Made by a program: the position numbers and the translations under genes. From assembly GCA_025529335.1 (NCBI GenBank), contig JAMYHX010000009.1:1-64000 (forward strand): DNA of 64,000 nucleotides, written 5' to 3'. This document shows positions 45,743 through 57,152 of this stretch, piece after piece. The DNA comes from Rhizopus sp. PT2906 (lineage: Eukaryota; Mucoromycota; Mucoromycetes; Mucorales; Rhizopodaceae). The first letter of the stretch is position 1. Each line of letters starts with the position of its first letter. The notes beneath the pieces were generated by a model, which saw only the letters and a program-made list of their open reading frames with translations, was not told the origin of the DNA and searched no databases.

Positions 45743-47876
45743 TTAAAATAGTCCTGTGTTATTATTGTTGTTGTTATCGAATGCATAATTTGAAGATGAA
45801 GTAGAAGGAATATGAGCTGGTATAGAAGATGACCTTGGCCTTAAGTTAAGTAAACGTATAATATATCCTTGTTGCTGATTATAAACACATTCAAATTCAC
45901 TTGATTTCGAATTATTTAATGTTTCGTATAATTCAAGCATATCAATAAACGCTTGCTGAGATTCAGCTAATGCATTCATTGTCAAATGAACTTGTGCTAA
46001 TAGTTGATAACTGGGTGTGATTCCATACTTTGTTTCTGTAGCCTCATTCAGCTTTAAATAGGCTTCTTTGGCTTTTGACAGGATGAACGTACTTCGATCA
46101 GCCTATAAAAAAAAATTAAAAACATGATCAACTTTTGTTTGATAACAATAGTTATAGTTACAATCATATCGCCAAAGAGCTTTTCATGAACGGCGTCAGA
46201 TAATGCTGTCCATCCATTTGTCCAGTCTTGATGTATATTTTCATAAGATATACGCCTTTTACTTTTACAGTGATTATCTATACACAATGACATCAGCAAA
46301 AGCATAAAATGAAAATAAAATGCATATATACCTTGTCCTGAAGATTGTCCAAATAGATAGTTTGTAAAGAATGAGTGTTCATTATTCGCTTGCTGATATT
46401 GAACAGTTGACGCTTTTCCTTTCATGATCGGGCCACCGATAGGTCCAGCTGCTGAGCTTTTACGTGGTCGTTCAATTGTTGTGCTTGGGGTATTTAGTGA
46501 ATTGAGTGATTCTTGTTGTTTTAACTTTTCCTGTCTGGCCTGTTCTTCCCTTTGTCTTTTTTCTTCTTTTCGCTTTTCTTCCTCTTTCTTCTTTCGTTCC
46601 TCTTCCTCCTTTCTCTTTTTCTCTTCTTCTTTCTTCTTTCGCTCTAGTTCTTCCTGTTCTCTTTTTCTCTTTTCTTCTTCTTTACGTAGTCTTTCCGCTT
46701 CTTTTCGTTGCTTTTCAGCTTCCTTTTGCTTCCTTTCCTCTTCTTTACGTTTTCTTTCCAGTTCTTGAAGCTCTTTTAGCTTGCGTTGCCTTTCTTCCTC
46801 TTCCTGCTTCTTTTTAGCTTCCATCTCTAATCGTTCTTGTTCTTGCTTCAACTTCTCTAAACGTTTTGTCTCTCGCTTCTTTTCGCGTTCACGCTGTTTT
46901 TTGAGCTCTCGTTCCTGACGCAGCCGGTCTTCTTCTTCGAGTTCCTCAATCAAACGCCGCTGTCTGTCCTGTGCGACTTTTTCACGATACGCCTGCATGA
47001 CGCGTTGCTCAAACATACGGGCGGCAAAAACTTGAAACATCTTTCGTCCTTCTTCCATTCGCTGCTCTTCTGTTTTGAGTTCCTCGTCCTCATCATCATG
47101 TTCGTCGAAATCTTCTTCGGTATCGGCATCATGTATGTCAACCTCATCATACACGTCATCATCGTCTTCACTTTGTAATTCCCGTTCTCTTTTCAATTTT
47201 TGATCAGTGATTTTTTCCATCATTTCTAGGAATTTTCTACCATCATTTTTTATTAAATCGTCGGCAAGGGTGATTACATTTCCTTCTACTCAAAGTCAAT
47301 TTTCTAAGGGGGGAAAATATGATGTTTCATCTCACCTTTTACTGTGAGTGTATTCTTTATCTTGATACCAACCTCTTCGTCACTGCTACTACTGCAACAA
47401 CTCTCTTCTTCCATATCATCATCAGAGCTGGTATCTTCTTCCTCTTGTTGTTGTTGTTGTTGTTGGAATTGCTGACGACAAGCATACTTTTCCAGTTCTT
47501 CATAATAAGCATCATAAAGTACTTCTAATTCTTCTTCAATGACAGAACTATAAATATATATAAAGTGGTCAACACATCGTCATTCTCTTTCCCTTTCAAT
47601 CTACCTCTTTTTACCACACACAGAGCAGTTACAAGTATGCTTCTGTTGTTCCTTCATCCTGCGCAGTACTGTTTCCTTTTCTATTCTGACCAGTGCTCGT
47701 CTTTCTTCTTCACTGAGTTGGATCCAAAATTCTCTAATCTTTTGGCGTTCCTCTGTTTGACTTGTATTATCCCAAATGTCATTCTTCTTGCTGCTGCCAG
47801 CCTTCTTTTTGGTTCTATTATTTGGCTTTTTGGCAACAGAGGTATTACGCTTCATAGATTTAGCTGGTATAATCAT
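45743..47876 (-). CDS. NST1: Stress-response protein Nst1
   Basis: Five exons on the minus strand: 47605-47876, 47336-47547, 46332-47288, 46162-46277 and 45743-46102, about 638 residues. The first 100 residues are basic then carry the Nst1 block (EERRALVRIEKE, CNCSVCGKKR), continued across the intron by SVIEEELEVLYDAYYEELE. An acidic stretch follows, and then about 200 residues of uninterrupted E/K/R-rich charged helix, typical of the family. The C-terminal part has a weakly conserved helical segment and Asn repeats. In yeast Nst1 affects salt tolerance and interacts with splicing/decapping factors. The charged coil is low complexity, so the call rests on the N-terminal block. Confidence 0.85.
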
Positions 47877-48108
47877 TGATATAATGAAAGAAATAATAAT
47901 AATATAAAAAAGAAAGAAAAATAATCATGTGAGCAATGCGCTGGGAATGAATTACCAATGGACTTTTTTTTTTGTAGATTCCAAAGGGAATTGATTTTTG
48001 GGGGGAGAACTAATTTTGCCCAATCAAAAAGTCAATTCAAAGCGTATTAAACTTGCTTTTTTGGCTTTTTCTCTCTCTTTTTTCTCTTTTTAATTACGCA
48101 AAGCAAGA
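47877..48108. promoter_or_regulatory. Shared divergent promoter region, NST1 and UBC8
   Basis: 232 bases between divergent start codons. The UBC8 side has a long CT-rich leader (about 48062-48092) ending shortly before the ATG. No TATA box is obvious. Confidence 0.5.
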
Positions 48109-48930
48109 ATGTCGACACCAAGAAGAAGAATAGAAACAGATGTTATGAAACTGTGAGTTTTGTGTTTGATAGAATGAAAATGTTACAAGTTGCTCATTTA
48201 TACTTGTGCGTAGTTTAATGAGTGACTATGAAGTAACTTTAGTTAATGATAATATGCAAGAGTTTTATGTGCGCTTTCAAGGACCCAGTGATAGTAAAGC
48301 ATATAATATGAATCATTACATATGTCATAACACATTTATTATTATAGCTCCTTTTAGTGGTGGTGTTTGGAAGGTTCACGTCGAACTTCCTGATCAGTAT
48401 CCTTATAAATCACCAAGCATTGGTTTTATGAATAGGATATTCCATCCAAATATTGATGAAGTGTAAGTAAATTACAGTAGTAAATACACCCACGCCAACT
48501 CTTTTTAATATTAGGAGTGGCTCAGTCTGTTTGGATGTCATCAATCAAACGTGGAGTCCCATGTTTGGTAAAGTTTTTTTTATTTTTATGCATAAATATA
48601 GGCTATAATAATCATTTATATATAGACATGATCAATATATTTGAAGTATTCCTTCCTCAATTACTTCGTTATCCTAATCCAACAGATCCCTTAAATGGTG
48701 AAGCTGCTGCTTTATTAATGAGAGAACCTGCTAAATATGAATTAAAAGTCAAAGGTAATTTCATGATAAATAATGAACGTGTGACTCATAGACAATATTT
48801 TAGATTATGTAGCAAGATATGCCACGAAAGAAGCAGCTGATGCCGCAGCTGAAGAAAGTTCGGATGAGGATGATATGAGTTCTGTAAACTTTGATTCTTC
48901 TGAAGATGAGGCTGCTGGTATGGAATTGTA

Positions 48931-48931
<1 letters not shown>
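48109..48931 (+). CDS. UBC8: Ubiquitin-conjugating enzyme E2, Ubc8/UBE2H type
   Basis: Six exons (48109-48152, 48214-48293, 48348-48462, 48515-48567, 48626-48754, 48804-48931) encode about 182 residues, the length of UBE2H (183). The UBC fold is clear: PFSGGVWKVHVELPDQYPYK, HPN in FHPNIDE, the catalytic Cys at about residue 85 in SGSVCLDVINQTWSP, and FLPQLLRYPNP. The acidic tail (ESSDEDDMSS..) is diagnostic of Ubc8/UBE2H, the E2 that serves the GID/CTLH ligase, in yeast for destroying gluconeogenic enzymes. GEM1 follows 143 bases downstream on the same strand. Confidence 0.94.
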
Positions 48932-48967
<36 letters not shown>

Positions 48968-49074
48968 TAAGCATTGCCATTTACATAAAAGTCACATTCT
49001 ATCGTTATTTTTTTATAATTAAACTACCATTGTTTTTTTTATTATTTCTTTTTTTCCTTTGCGCGTTTTAAGCA

Positions 49075-51735
49075 ATGAGAAGAGACGTTCGTATTCTTCT
49101 TGTTGGTGATGGTAACTAATAAGAAGAAGAAGAAGAGAGAATATAAATAAATATTAATTCTATTATTTGTGTGTAGAGGGGGTTGGTAAAAGTACGCTTA
49201 TCGCTTCGTTGATAAAAGAAACTTTTATACCAAACGTATGTTATCCAAAATATAATATTCACACACACACACAAACACACACACATGTATACATGAAAAA
49301 GAAACAGACAATTAACATCAATACAGGTTCAACACCTTATACCCGAAGTTACCATTCCTCCTGAAGTCACCCCGGAAAATGTCACAATGCACATCATGGA
49401 CTCTTCTGGTATATATATAAATATATGAATATACACTATTCACAACATCATTCACTAAACACTACACAAACACATACTACAGCTCGTCCTGAGGACCGCG
49501 AACAGACAGAAGCAGAAATACGAAAGGCACATGTGATTTGCATTGTATATGCCATAGATGACCCAAATACGTTCAATAGACTCTCTCTATATTGGCTACC
49601 TTATATTCGATCATTAGGCGTCAATGTAACTTTTTTATACTTCATCACGTCATTTTACTCATATTTCTTTTTTCTTTAGGTACCTGCAGTTCTGGTGGGT
49701 AACAAGATTGATCTACGTGGAAATGACGTGGCAAATCAAGCTCTTGAAGATGAAGTGATACCCATTATGAACGAATTCAAGGTATATATATATATTTATA
49801 TATTTATTTTGGTTTTATTTGTTATTTGTATATTCATTTGCTCTAAAGGAAGTAGAAACATGCGTCGAATGTTCAGCCAAACAGTTATTAAACGTCTCTG
49901 AAGTATTCTATTTTGCTCAAAAAGCTGTACTTCATCCCACAGCTCCACTCTATGACTCACGAGAACATGTATTCTTTAAAAAATACATTGAGTCTACTTG
50001 ACTGACTGTTTTATTATAGGTTCTCAAACCTCAGTGTGTCGAAGCTTTGAAGCGTATATTCAAATTATGTGATACAGATAAGGATGATGTATTAAATGAC
50101 GACGAATTGAATGAGTTTCAGGTACATCTGAGAGAGAAAAATAGATAGACAGGTTGATAACATTCTATCAGAGAAAGTGCTTTAACGCACCTCTACAGCC
50201 TCAGGAGTTAGAGGGTGTCAAGGATGTCGTGAGAGAGCATGAACCAAAAGGAGTGAGTGAAGCTGGATTAACCGAAACAGGGTTCATCTTTTTACATTCA
50301 CTCTTCATTCAACGTGGAAGACTCGAGACCACCTGGACCGTGCTGCGAAAGTTCGGGTACGGCGATGACCTTGATCTACGTGAAGATTTCTTACTGCCAT
50401 AGTAAGTTTCATATCGAATAAAATGCAATTACTCACGATCTGCAGTCTCGAAGTACCCTCGGAATGTTCTGTCGAGTTGAGTCCTTTGGGCTACCAGTTT
50501 TTTACAGAACTATTCCAGATATTTGATAAAGATAAAGACGGTGCATTAAATAGAAAGGAACTAGACTCACTCTTTAGTACATCTCCTGGAAATCCTTGGG
50601 TCAACACTGGCTTTCCCCATACAACGATCACAACCGAAACAGGATCTGTTACCTTGCAAGGATGGCTAGCACAATGGAGGTAAGTCTTGTTGTTACTTGA
50701 TCAGTATTGAATTTATTGTTGTTGTTGTTGTTGTTGTTGTAGTATGACAACCTTACTAGATTACAAGACCACATTAAAATACTTGGCCTATCTTGGTTTC
50801 GAAGGTGATACGCGCACGGCACTCAAGGTAACAAAACCTAAAAAGGTCGATCGCAAAAAGGGCAAGATACAGCGTAACGTGTTCTCCTGTTATGTATTTG
50901 GTGCACCAGGATCAGGCAAGGTAAATGCTTTTGTATGCAGTGTGCCTCGTAGCAAAATCCATTGACTTTCTTTTTTTAGACCTCCCTCCTCAAGGCATTT
51001 GTTCATAAACCTTTCTCAGAAAAGTATACGCCTACAACAGAACCATTTCAAGTTGTCAATTCGGTTGAAATGAAGGGAGCAGAAAAGTACTTGGTGATGC
51101 AGGAAGTCGAGTCGAGTCGGGTGTCTGAGATATTATCCAACAAGCGAAAACTGGAGCAGTGTGATTTATTGTGCTTTGTATATGATACAAGTGATGCCAA
51201 CTCATTTGGCTATGTTGCAGCTTTAAGAGTAAGGACATGTAAAAAAAAAAAAAAAGAGGGGGCGATAACTAATGGAGCATGGATAGGAAAAGTACAAAAT
51301 TGATCATATTCCTACAGTTTTTGTGGCTACTAAATGTGAATTGGATCTAGTCACTCAGCGTTATGAAGTTCAACCTGACACTTATTGTACAAAGCTTGAT
51401 TTAGCTGCACCACTTAGTGTATCTGTCAAGGAAAATCAGATGGCAGACCTTTACCACATCCTAACAGGTGTCGCCATGAATCCGTAAGTTCGCTCTAATA
51501 TGTTATATTACATGAGTTAATCCATGTATATAGAACTATTGCAACTCCAGGCTCTCATAAAGACAAGAAAGACAAGACATGGATAGCAAAGCACTATTTA
51601 ACGTTCTCTTTGGTCGCTGGTGTTGTGATAATAACAAGTTTCGCAGGCTACAAATTATGGAAACACCATTTCTCAAGTCATGGGCTGGCAGCTGCAGCTG
51701 TTTCTGCAGCTAAAAAGAAGAAAGAATATTCGTAA
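49075..51735 (+). CDS. GEM1: Mitochondrial Rho GTPase Miro (Gem1)
   Basis: Thirteen exons: 49075-49111, 49177-49235, 49327-49408, 49483-49625, 49680-49781, 49849-49968, 50020-50121, 50172-50401, 50446-50679, 50743-50920, 50980-51228, 51293-51483 and 51534-51735, about 642 residues. Order: first GTPase (GDEGVGKST P-loop, VGNKIDL), EF-hand 1 (DTDKDDVLNDDEL), EF-hand 2 (DKDKDGALNRKEL), second GTPase (GAPGSGKTSLL, ATKCELD) and a C-terminal membrane anchor (LTFSLVAGVVIITSFAGY) with basic tail. It sits in the outer mitochondrial membrane and governs mitochondrial inheritance and ER contact. The last coding base is 56 bases from the convergent DNA ligase stop. Intron 9 ends in a (TTG)n run. Confidence 0.96.
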
Positions 51736-51791
51736 AAACTCTAATTGTATTTGTAATAAAGAAAAAAAGAAAAAAAAAAAGCATGCCATGT

Positions 51792-54528
51792 TTAATAGTC
51801 CATGCTTTCTGCCTTATTGCCTTGCTGGCTTTGTTGTGAAAAGTAAAAATCAGATATTTGCTCACTCGTTGTTGCATCCTCGGGCTCCTTATCGTCTCTC
51901 ACACGAATAAATCGAGGAAAACGAAGCGAGATTCCTTTGGTTTCATCCACTTTGCCTACGCCAGCCATGTAGGTTGGACTGATACTGAGATCGGCACACT
52001 TGACTTCCCACACTTGAACAGGTTCAAACCAGATGTCAGGCTTGGGTGGGCTATCTCCTAGGGTATAAAACCTCCTGGGCTCTTCTATCACATGGTCTTT
52101 GAGCGTATCATAAAATAGCTGCAGGTTTTCTTCAGAGAAACCTGTGCCGAGCTTACAGATCGTCTGATACTCTTCTGTCTCAGGGTCATAGCAAGCAAGC
52201 AGGAACGCACCATAAACAGATGTACGTTTGCCACGTCCGTAGTAAGCACCAATAACTACCAGGTCCATCGAATCACCCACGCCGCTCAAGTAGTCCTTTT
52301 TGACCTTGAGCCAGTTTCGGGATCGCTTTGATGGTTCGTACGTCGCTTCAGGTCCACTGAACGATTTGACCATCAACCCTTCACAGTTGCTGGTGATCGA
52401 CACGTCCAAAAAGGTTTGTATGTCCTCAATATTATTAGAATCCATATGCTTTGCAAAATAAAATTCATTTTCTGTTTCCTGAAAGGCATCACGCAACTTT
52501 TCACGACGCACTTCTAGAGGATCCCGCAACAGAGACTTTCCATTTAAATAGAGGCAGTCAAAGGCAAACACGGCCACGCGTACCTTGATTTCTTCTTCTT
52601 TGACATCTTTACGCTTACGTGTGCTCAGGATTTGGAAAGGTAAGATCTTTTGGGATTCCTTGTCCCAGGCAACAGCTTCACAGTCCAATATGAATGTTTC
52701 TGTTGTTGGTTTGACCCACTATAGATTACATATAAGCATTCTTTTTATTTCTATAGTATATTTCAGTTGTTACTAACCTTTTCAATCGCATTCATGATAT
52801 CTGGATATCTCACAGACATATTTTCAGAGTTACGACTGTACACACGGATTTCTCCATTGGCTAACTTGTGAATCTAGATCATGTATTACTTTCATGGGAT
52901 AGTAAAGTTCATTTCTTACTCACTTGAGCACGTTCACCGTCGTACTTGAATTCACAAGTGAATGTCTGTCCTTCAAATCGATCCAATACCTCAGTCAAAC
53001 TTTTTGTCGGATGAGCAAGCATAGGCTTCAATGGCACACCAGGGTGCATCGTACAGTGATCAAGTAGTTCTTCAACAGGATATTTTAATAATGCAGGTAC
53101 AATATCATCATAGCATGGTAATTGGCTATAAATTGTGTGAGAAAAATAAAGTATTCAAAAAGAAGGGGCTATCTTACTTGTATACATATTTGACTGTATC
53201 AACAGCACTAACGAGTAACTCCTCTTTCTTTGTTGTAGATACTTTGGAGGAACTTAGCTTATGCAGCATCACTGCTTGAGCAAGCGCAGATAAAACCGTT
53301 TGTTCCGCTAAACCTATTCTCAGCTTGCCTTCTAATTGACGAATGATGTATTTTGCTTCATTCTCTTGACATGCTACAAGTAAACCTTTGATCTTCTCCA
53401 CTTTTTTACTTTGTGCCTAACAAAAAAAAATGAGTAATGAAGTAAAAGTGTTGATAGAATTCCTTACAGAATGCCCACTAATTTTAGCAACCTCCTTCAG
53501 TACACGGAATACATGAGATACAGTCAAAGCCTTGGGCTTAAATAGTGTCCTTTGAGATCCTTTGCTTTCCTATAAAGACATTAGAAGCCCCTCTCATATA
53601 CTTCACTTTTTACCCAACCTTTGCAATTGTACCAAGGTCACCTATTTTTGCATACTCTGCCTTGATCTGTTTGGCGCTTCTACCCGTAGACTCAGCAATG
53701 GCTTTAATCAACAACGATTCACCAATACCGAGTTCAAGTCCTTCATAATCGGGACAAAGCTAAGTATAAAAAAAGAATGTTCATTCTGTGTCGTTTATGA
53801 ATGATAACAAGAGACTTACCTTGTTAATGCACATGTACAATATCTCCAGTAATCCATCAGGGCGCAGCTGAATGACCTTTGAGAACAAGCTAACAAGATA
53901 CTCTGTAATTTCCAATCGTTTGGTCGTGTTTTCGCATTTCTCGAACGTTTTACATAGTACAGCATAAGGAATACTAAGCAACGCATTAATAAACAACAAC
54001 TGTCACTTCCAGACGAACATACGGTGCTTCCTTTTCCCAATTGATATCTGCTTTTTTTATCGTTCCAGTTGTCGCTCTATATATAATGTTTAAATATATA
54101 TTCAACAAGAAATATATACACTTGAGCTTACAGAATCTGAATGACTGCCTTAGTTTCTTTTTGTTCTTGCTTTTCCTCTTTTTCCTCAGCAACAGCTTCT
54201 TCAATTTCTTTATCAACATCTTGACTATCATCGGCTTCTGTCATCACTACATCCCCACTCTCTGTTCTTGTTTTACTAACATCTTCAGCTCGAATCTTTT
54301 TTGTCATTGCTTCCTCCGATTCAGATTCTTCGCTATCTGAGATAATTATCTTTTTACGCTTGCTACCAGCGTCTTGATCTACTTTGTCTTCAACTGATTT
54401 AGATCCAGTTGAATTCTTTGATTGTGTATTGCCGCCATTAAAAAAGTTGCTGTTCATTAGGTTAAATTCAACGTTCAAATAAGACAAGAAATGTACCTTA
54501 GAGTCGACTGTTTTTTGGATGAACCCAT
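51792..54528 (-). CDS. CDC9: ATP-dependent DNA ligase I
   Basis: Ten exons on the minus strand: 54497-54528, 54132-54449, 54023-54076, 53820-53973, 53619-53759, 53468-53569, 53178-53416, 52924-53125, 52778-52873 and 51792-52718, about 754 residues. A PIP box (QSTLSNFF, residues 7-14) for PCNA binding is split by intron 1. An acidic, basic-patched linker follows, then the DNA-binding domain (CKTFEKCENTTKRLEI, GLELGIGESLLIKAI), the adenylation domain with nucleophile Lys about 407 in FKYDGERAQ, and the OB fold ending in WEVKCADLS and GISLRFPRFIRVRDDK. It seals Okazaki fragments and excision-repair nicks. The intron 5 donor (AAG/GTTGGG) is atypical after GT but the frame requires it. Confidence 0.96.
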
Positions 54529-54646
54529 GATATGACACGAAAAAAAGTGAGAAAGACAGACAAAGAACGCGTTTAAAAAGTCAGAAATACTTGTCACAGC
54601 AGTCAAGATAAATTGACTCTTTTATATGTACATTTTTTTTTTATTA

Positions 54647-55838
54647 TTACTGATTGATCACACGAGGTCTAACCTCAACGTCTTGCATTTGTCTAATAAA
54701 AATGGTATCGGGGGCATGATCACGCTCACCTTCATCAAATGTATAACTGCTCGCTATGGCTAATACAGAGCCATCACGGTTAAAGGCCAAACTGGCAATT
54801 TCATCTGGATAACCAGGAAGTTGCTTAACGCGTTTTCTGTTTACACCATCCCAAACATTGACAATGCAGTCTGATCCACCCGAAGCAAAGGTACCATATC
54901 TGTAAATGATGATTAGTCAAGTTCCCTATAACAGTTGAAATTGAGCTTACATGGGGTGAAAGGCAAGTGCATTCACAGGATAAACCACTTCGGTATCGTT
55001 AATAGTCTGACGATGTAATTTGAATGCATATCGCTTATCTTCTCGTACAGGTTCAAAGAATTCCAAAGCGACACGACCTTCGATAGACGAGCACGCAAAT
55101 CCTTCAGCGCGAGGCATCAATCGAATGCACTTGAGCATATATTTAAGAGTTGTGTCTCGGACTTGCCAGGGCTCCTTCATGTTTCTAGTATCGTAAATGT
55201 GAATGTGTCTATCTGCCATCGCTACGGCTAATGTATTGTTTAATAAATCCATACTGAACACCTTATTTGGTAAAACTACTTTCTGCTGGCTTTCTTGGCT
55301 GCGTGGATCCCATAGTTGAAGGGTTGTATCCCATGATCCAGTGTATAAGCAATCTATAAGAGTTAGTTTTCATTATCCTTTTTTTTTAAAAAAAAAAGAC
55401 TAAAAAGCTTTACTTGTTAACGAACTCCATTCAACGCAGCGTACCCCTCCTCCATGTTCCCCAAGAACTATATCTGTCTTGGTGTTGAGGTCGTACCTAA
55501 TGTTGAAAGTAAGTAACTGACTACCCTTCTTGTGCATTATTTACTTTTTCACTTTATGATCAACGCCACCACTGAAAGCAACTGAATCATTCATAAAGCA
55601 GCAATCCAAGAGAGCTGCTTCATTTTCAAATTTACAAACCAAGTGATTGGCTGCTGTATCATAGAGTCTTAATGTCTATACAATACATTAAAAAAAGAAC
55701 GCGTAAAATAACTGCAGTCACTATTACTTTATCCCATGAAGACGCCAACAGGTATTTCGGATCCTCTTGGTTGAAGCAAATGTTTGTGATGCCATCTAAA
55801 GGAGGTTCAGCAAGTTCAAATTGATTGGGATCGTTCAT
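54647..55838 (-). CDS. BUB3: Mitotic checkpoint WD40 protein Bub3
   Basis: Five exons on the minus strand: 55728-55838, 55545-55675, 55414-55496, 54951-55353 and 54647-54899, about 326 residues, the length expected of the seven-blade propeller. Family-specific stretches: LEFFEP and YAFKLHRQ, VYPVNALAFHPIYGTFASGG, and IASSYTFDEGERDHAPD. The start MNDPNQFELAEPPLDGITN also fits. Bub3 carries Bub1 and Mad3/BubR1 to phosphorylated MELT repeats of Spc105 at kinetochores; Rae1 is the close paralogue, but the SSYTFDEGE and GSDCIVNVWD context favours Bub3. Its stop is 118 bases upstream of the ligase start on the same strand. Confidence 0.92.
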
Positions 55839-55880
55839 GTTTATTAATGAAAAAGAAAAAGATAAAAAAAAAGAAAAGCT

Positions 55881-56243
55881 TCAACTGTGACTTTGTGGTA
55901 AAACTCTCAAGTTTAAAATTTGCTGGGCATGTTCTAACGGATCAACACTATGCGTATTGTCCGTTTGAATGCCCACTGTCTTTCTGCCAATAAAAGACCT
56001 TTTCTTTTTTGAAGGCGCAATGTCTGTTTGAACACCTACTGTCTTTTTGCCAACAAAAAGTCTTTTTTCTCTCAAATGTATAATGTCTGTTTCGATATCC
56101 ACTGTCCTTTTGTCAACAGAACGTCTTCTTTTTCTTAACAAGGACTTTACCAATATGGTGCAATCTATTTCGTCAATGTCTGTCATGCCATTAAATTTGG
56201 CAAGCGCTGCTTCTTGATACGCGTTTTTTGTGTCCTGTTCCAT
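55881..56243 (-). CDS. Small protein with three tandem LC8-binding-like motifs
   Basis: One exon, 120 residues, ATG at 56241-56243. Residues about 38-100 are three imperfect 20-residue repeats, each a basic stretch (KRRRSVDKR, REKRLFVGKK, KKKRSFIGRK) followed by TVDIETD, TVGVQTD and TVGIQTD. The last two fit the short linear motif bound by dynein light chain LC8 ([GV][IV]Q[TV]D as in GIQVD, and the TQT class); the first has Glu for Gln. A predicted helix precedes the repeats and another follows (DPLEHAQQILNLRVL). No known family recognised. The stop is 42 bases before BUB3's start codon, same strand, so it is an independent gene and not part of BUB3. Confidence 0.6.
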   Translation of the reverse strand: MEQDTKNAYQEAALAKFNGMTDIDEIDCTILVKSLLRKRRRSVDKRTVDIETDIIHLREKRLFVGKKTVGVQTDIAPSKKKRSFIGRKTVGIQTDNTHSVDPLEHAQQILNLRVLPQSHS

Positions 56244-56676
56244 GAAGAGTCGTTGAAATTGAAAAATAGAAAACTGAATATGGATTGTGACGTTAACTCA
56301 CTGGCGTTGAATATGACCGGAACAAACACTGTTCAGCAACATCCGACAGAGCATTGGTAATTTTCCCTGCACTGAGATTGAGTAAAAGATGTGGTATATC
56401 TCACTATAATATTAAACCCCTCCTTCTTGTTATCATCAATCTAACTCTAATACAGTAACTCCATATAAAAAGGCTTGTTAAAAGAGGGAAGAAGCGACAA
56501 AACAAACGTCTACGTCATCATTATCCTGCGGTGGTGTGGCAAGTGTTCCCGCATTGATATAGGGTGCACTTAAAATCAGTTTCTAGATGAACCCCGGCTA
56601 TTTTTTTGTTGCCGACTAGCAAAAAAATTTACTACCTCTTCCACTTTGTCACTTAACCCCCACTCTTTAATTCACC
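56244..56676. promoter_or_regulatory. Divergent promoter region, LC8-motif gene and QCR6
   Basis: 433 bases between divergent start codons. No gene seen. A CT-rich leader (about 56635-56676) precedes the QCR6 ATG, which sits in a strong context (CACCATGG). Confidence 0.5.
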
Positions 56677-57152
56677 ATGGGTCTTTCTGAATTCTTTTCC
56701 AGCTTTGTTCCTACCGTTTTTGCCGATGAAGAGCCTCAAGAGGAGCAACCTGTTGAGGAACAAGAAGAAGTTGTAGAAGAAGAAGAAGAAGAAGAAGAAG
56801 AACCTGAAGATCCCAAACCTGAAATTATGGAAGGTACGCCCTTTGTAGAAAAATAAGGAAAAAGAAAATTCATAGTTATTGTAGCCTGTGCCGACCAATG
56901 TGCTGCCTTGAAGAAGCACCTCGATGAATGCAATGAACGTGTCGAAAATGGCTCCAGTGAAAACTGTAAGTATTAATGTGTACTTTAAAGAAAGCGGCTG
57001 ATACCTTTTGTTCACTAAGGTGTTGAAGAATTCTTTCACTTTATGCACTGTGCTGATGAATGCGTAAGTTTGATTATAGACTCATTAGTAAAACCTTTGA
57101 TTAATTCAATTACTTTTAGGCTGCTCCCAAGATTTTTGCTGCTACCAAATAA
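56677..57152 (+). CDS. QCR6: Cytochrome bc1 complex hinge subunit (subunit 6)
   Basis: Four exons (56677-56833, 56885-56965, 57020-57063, 57120-57152) encode about 104 residues. After MGLSEFFSSFVPTVFADE comes an extended Glu run, then the Cys-paired helical hairpin: ACADQCAALKKHLDECNERV and ENCVEEFFHFMHCADEC. These are the paired C-x(n)-C residues of the QCR6/UQCRH hinge protein. It sits on the intermembrane-space face of complex III next to cytochrome c1 and aids cytochrome c docking. The acidic stretch and lack of a typical presequence agree with the family. Confidence 0.94.

Noticed and set aside
46424..46817. Plus-strand Ser/Phe-rich frames opposite NST1
   Set aside because: They are the antisense reading of the Glu/Lys-rich coil (GAA/AAG becomes TTC/CTT), not a separate gene.
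56653..57048. Minus-strand Phe/Leu-rich frame over QCR6
   Set aside because: It is the complement of QCR6's Glu run; QCR6 shows conserved paired cysteines and canonical introns.
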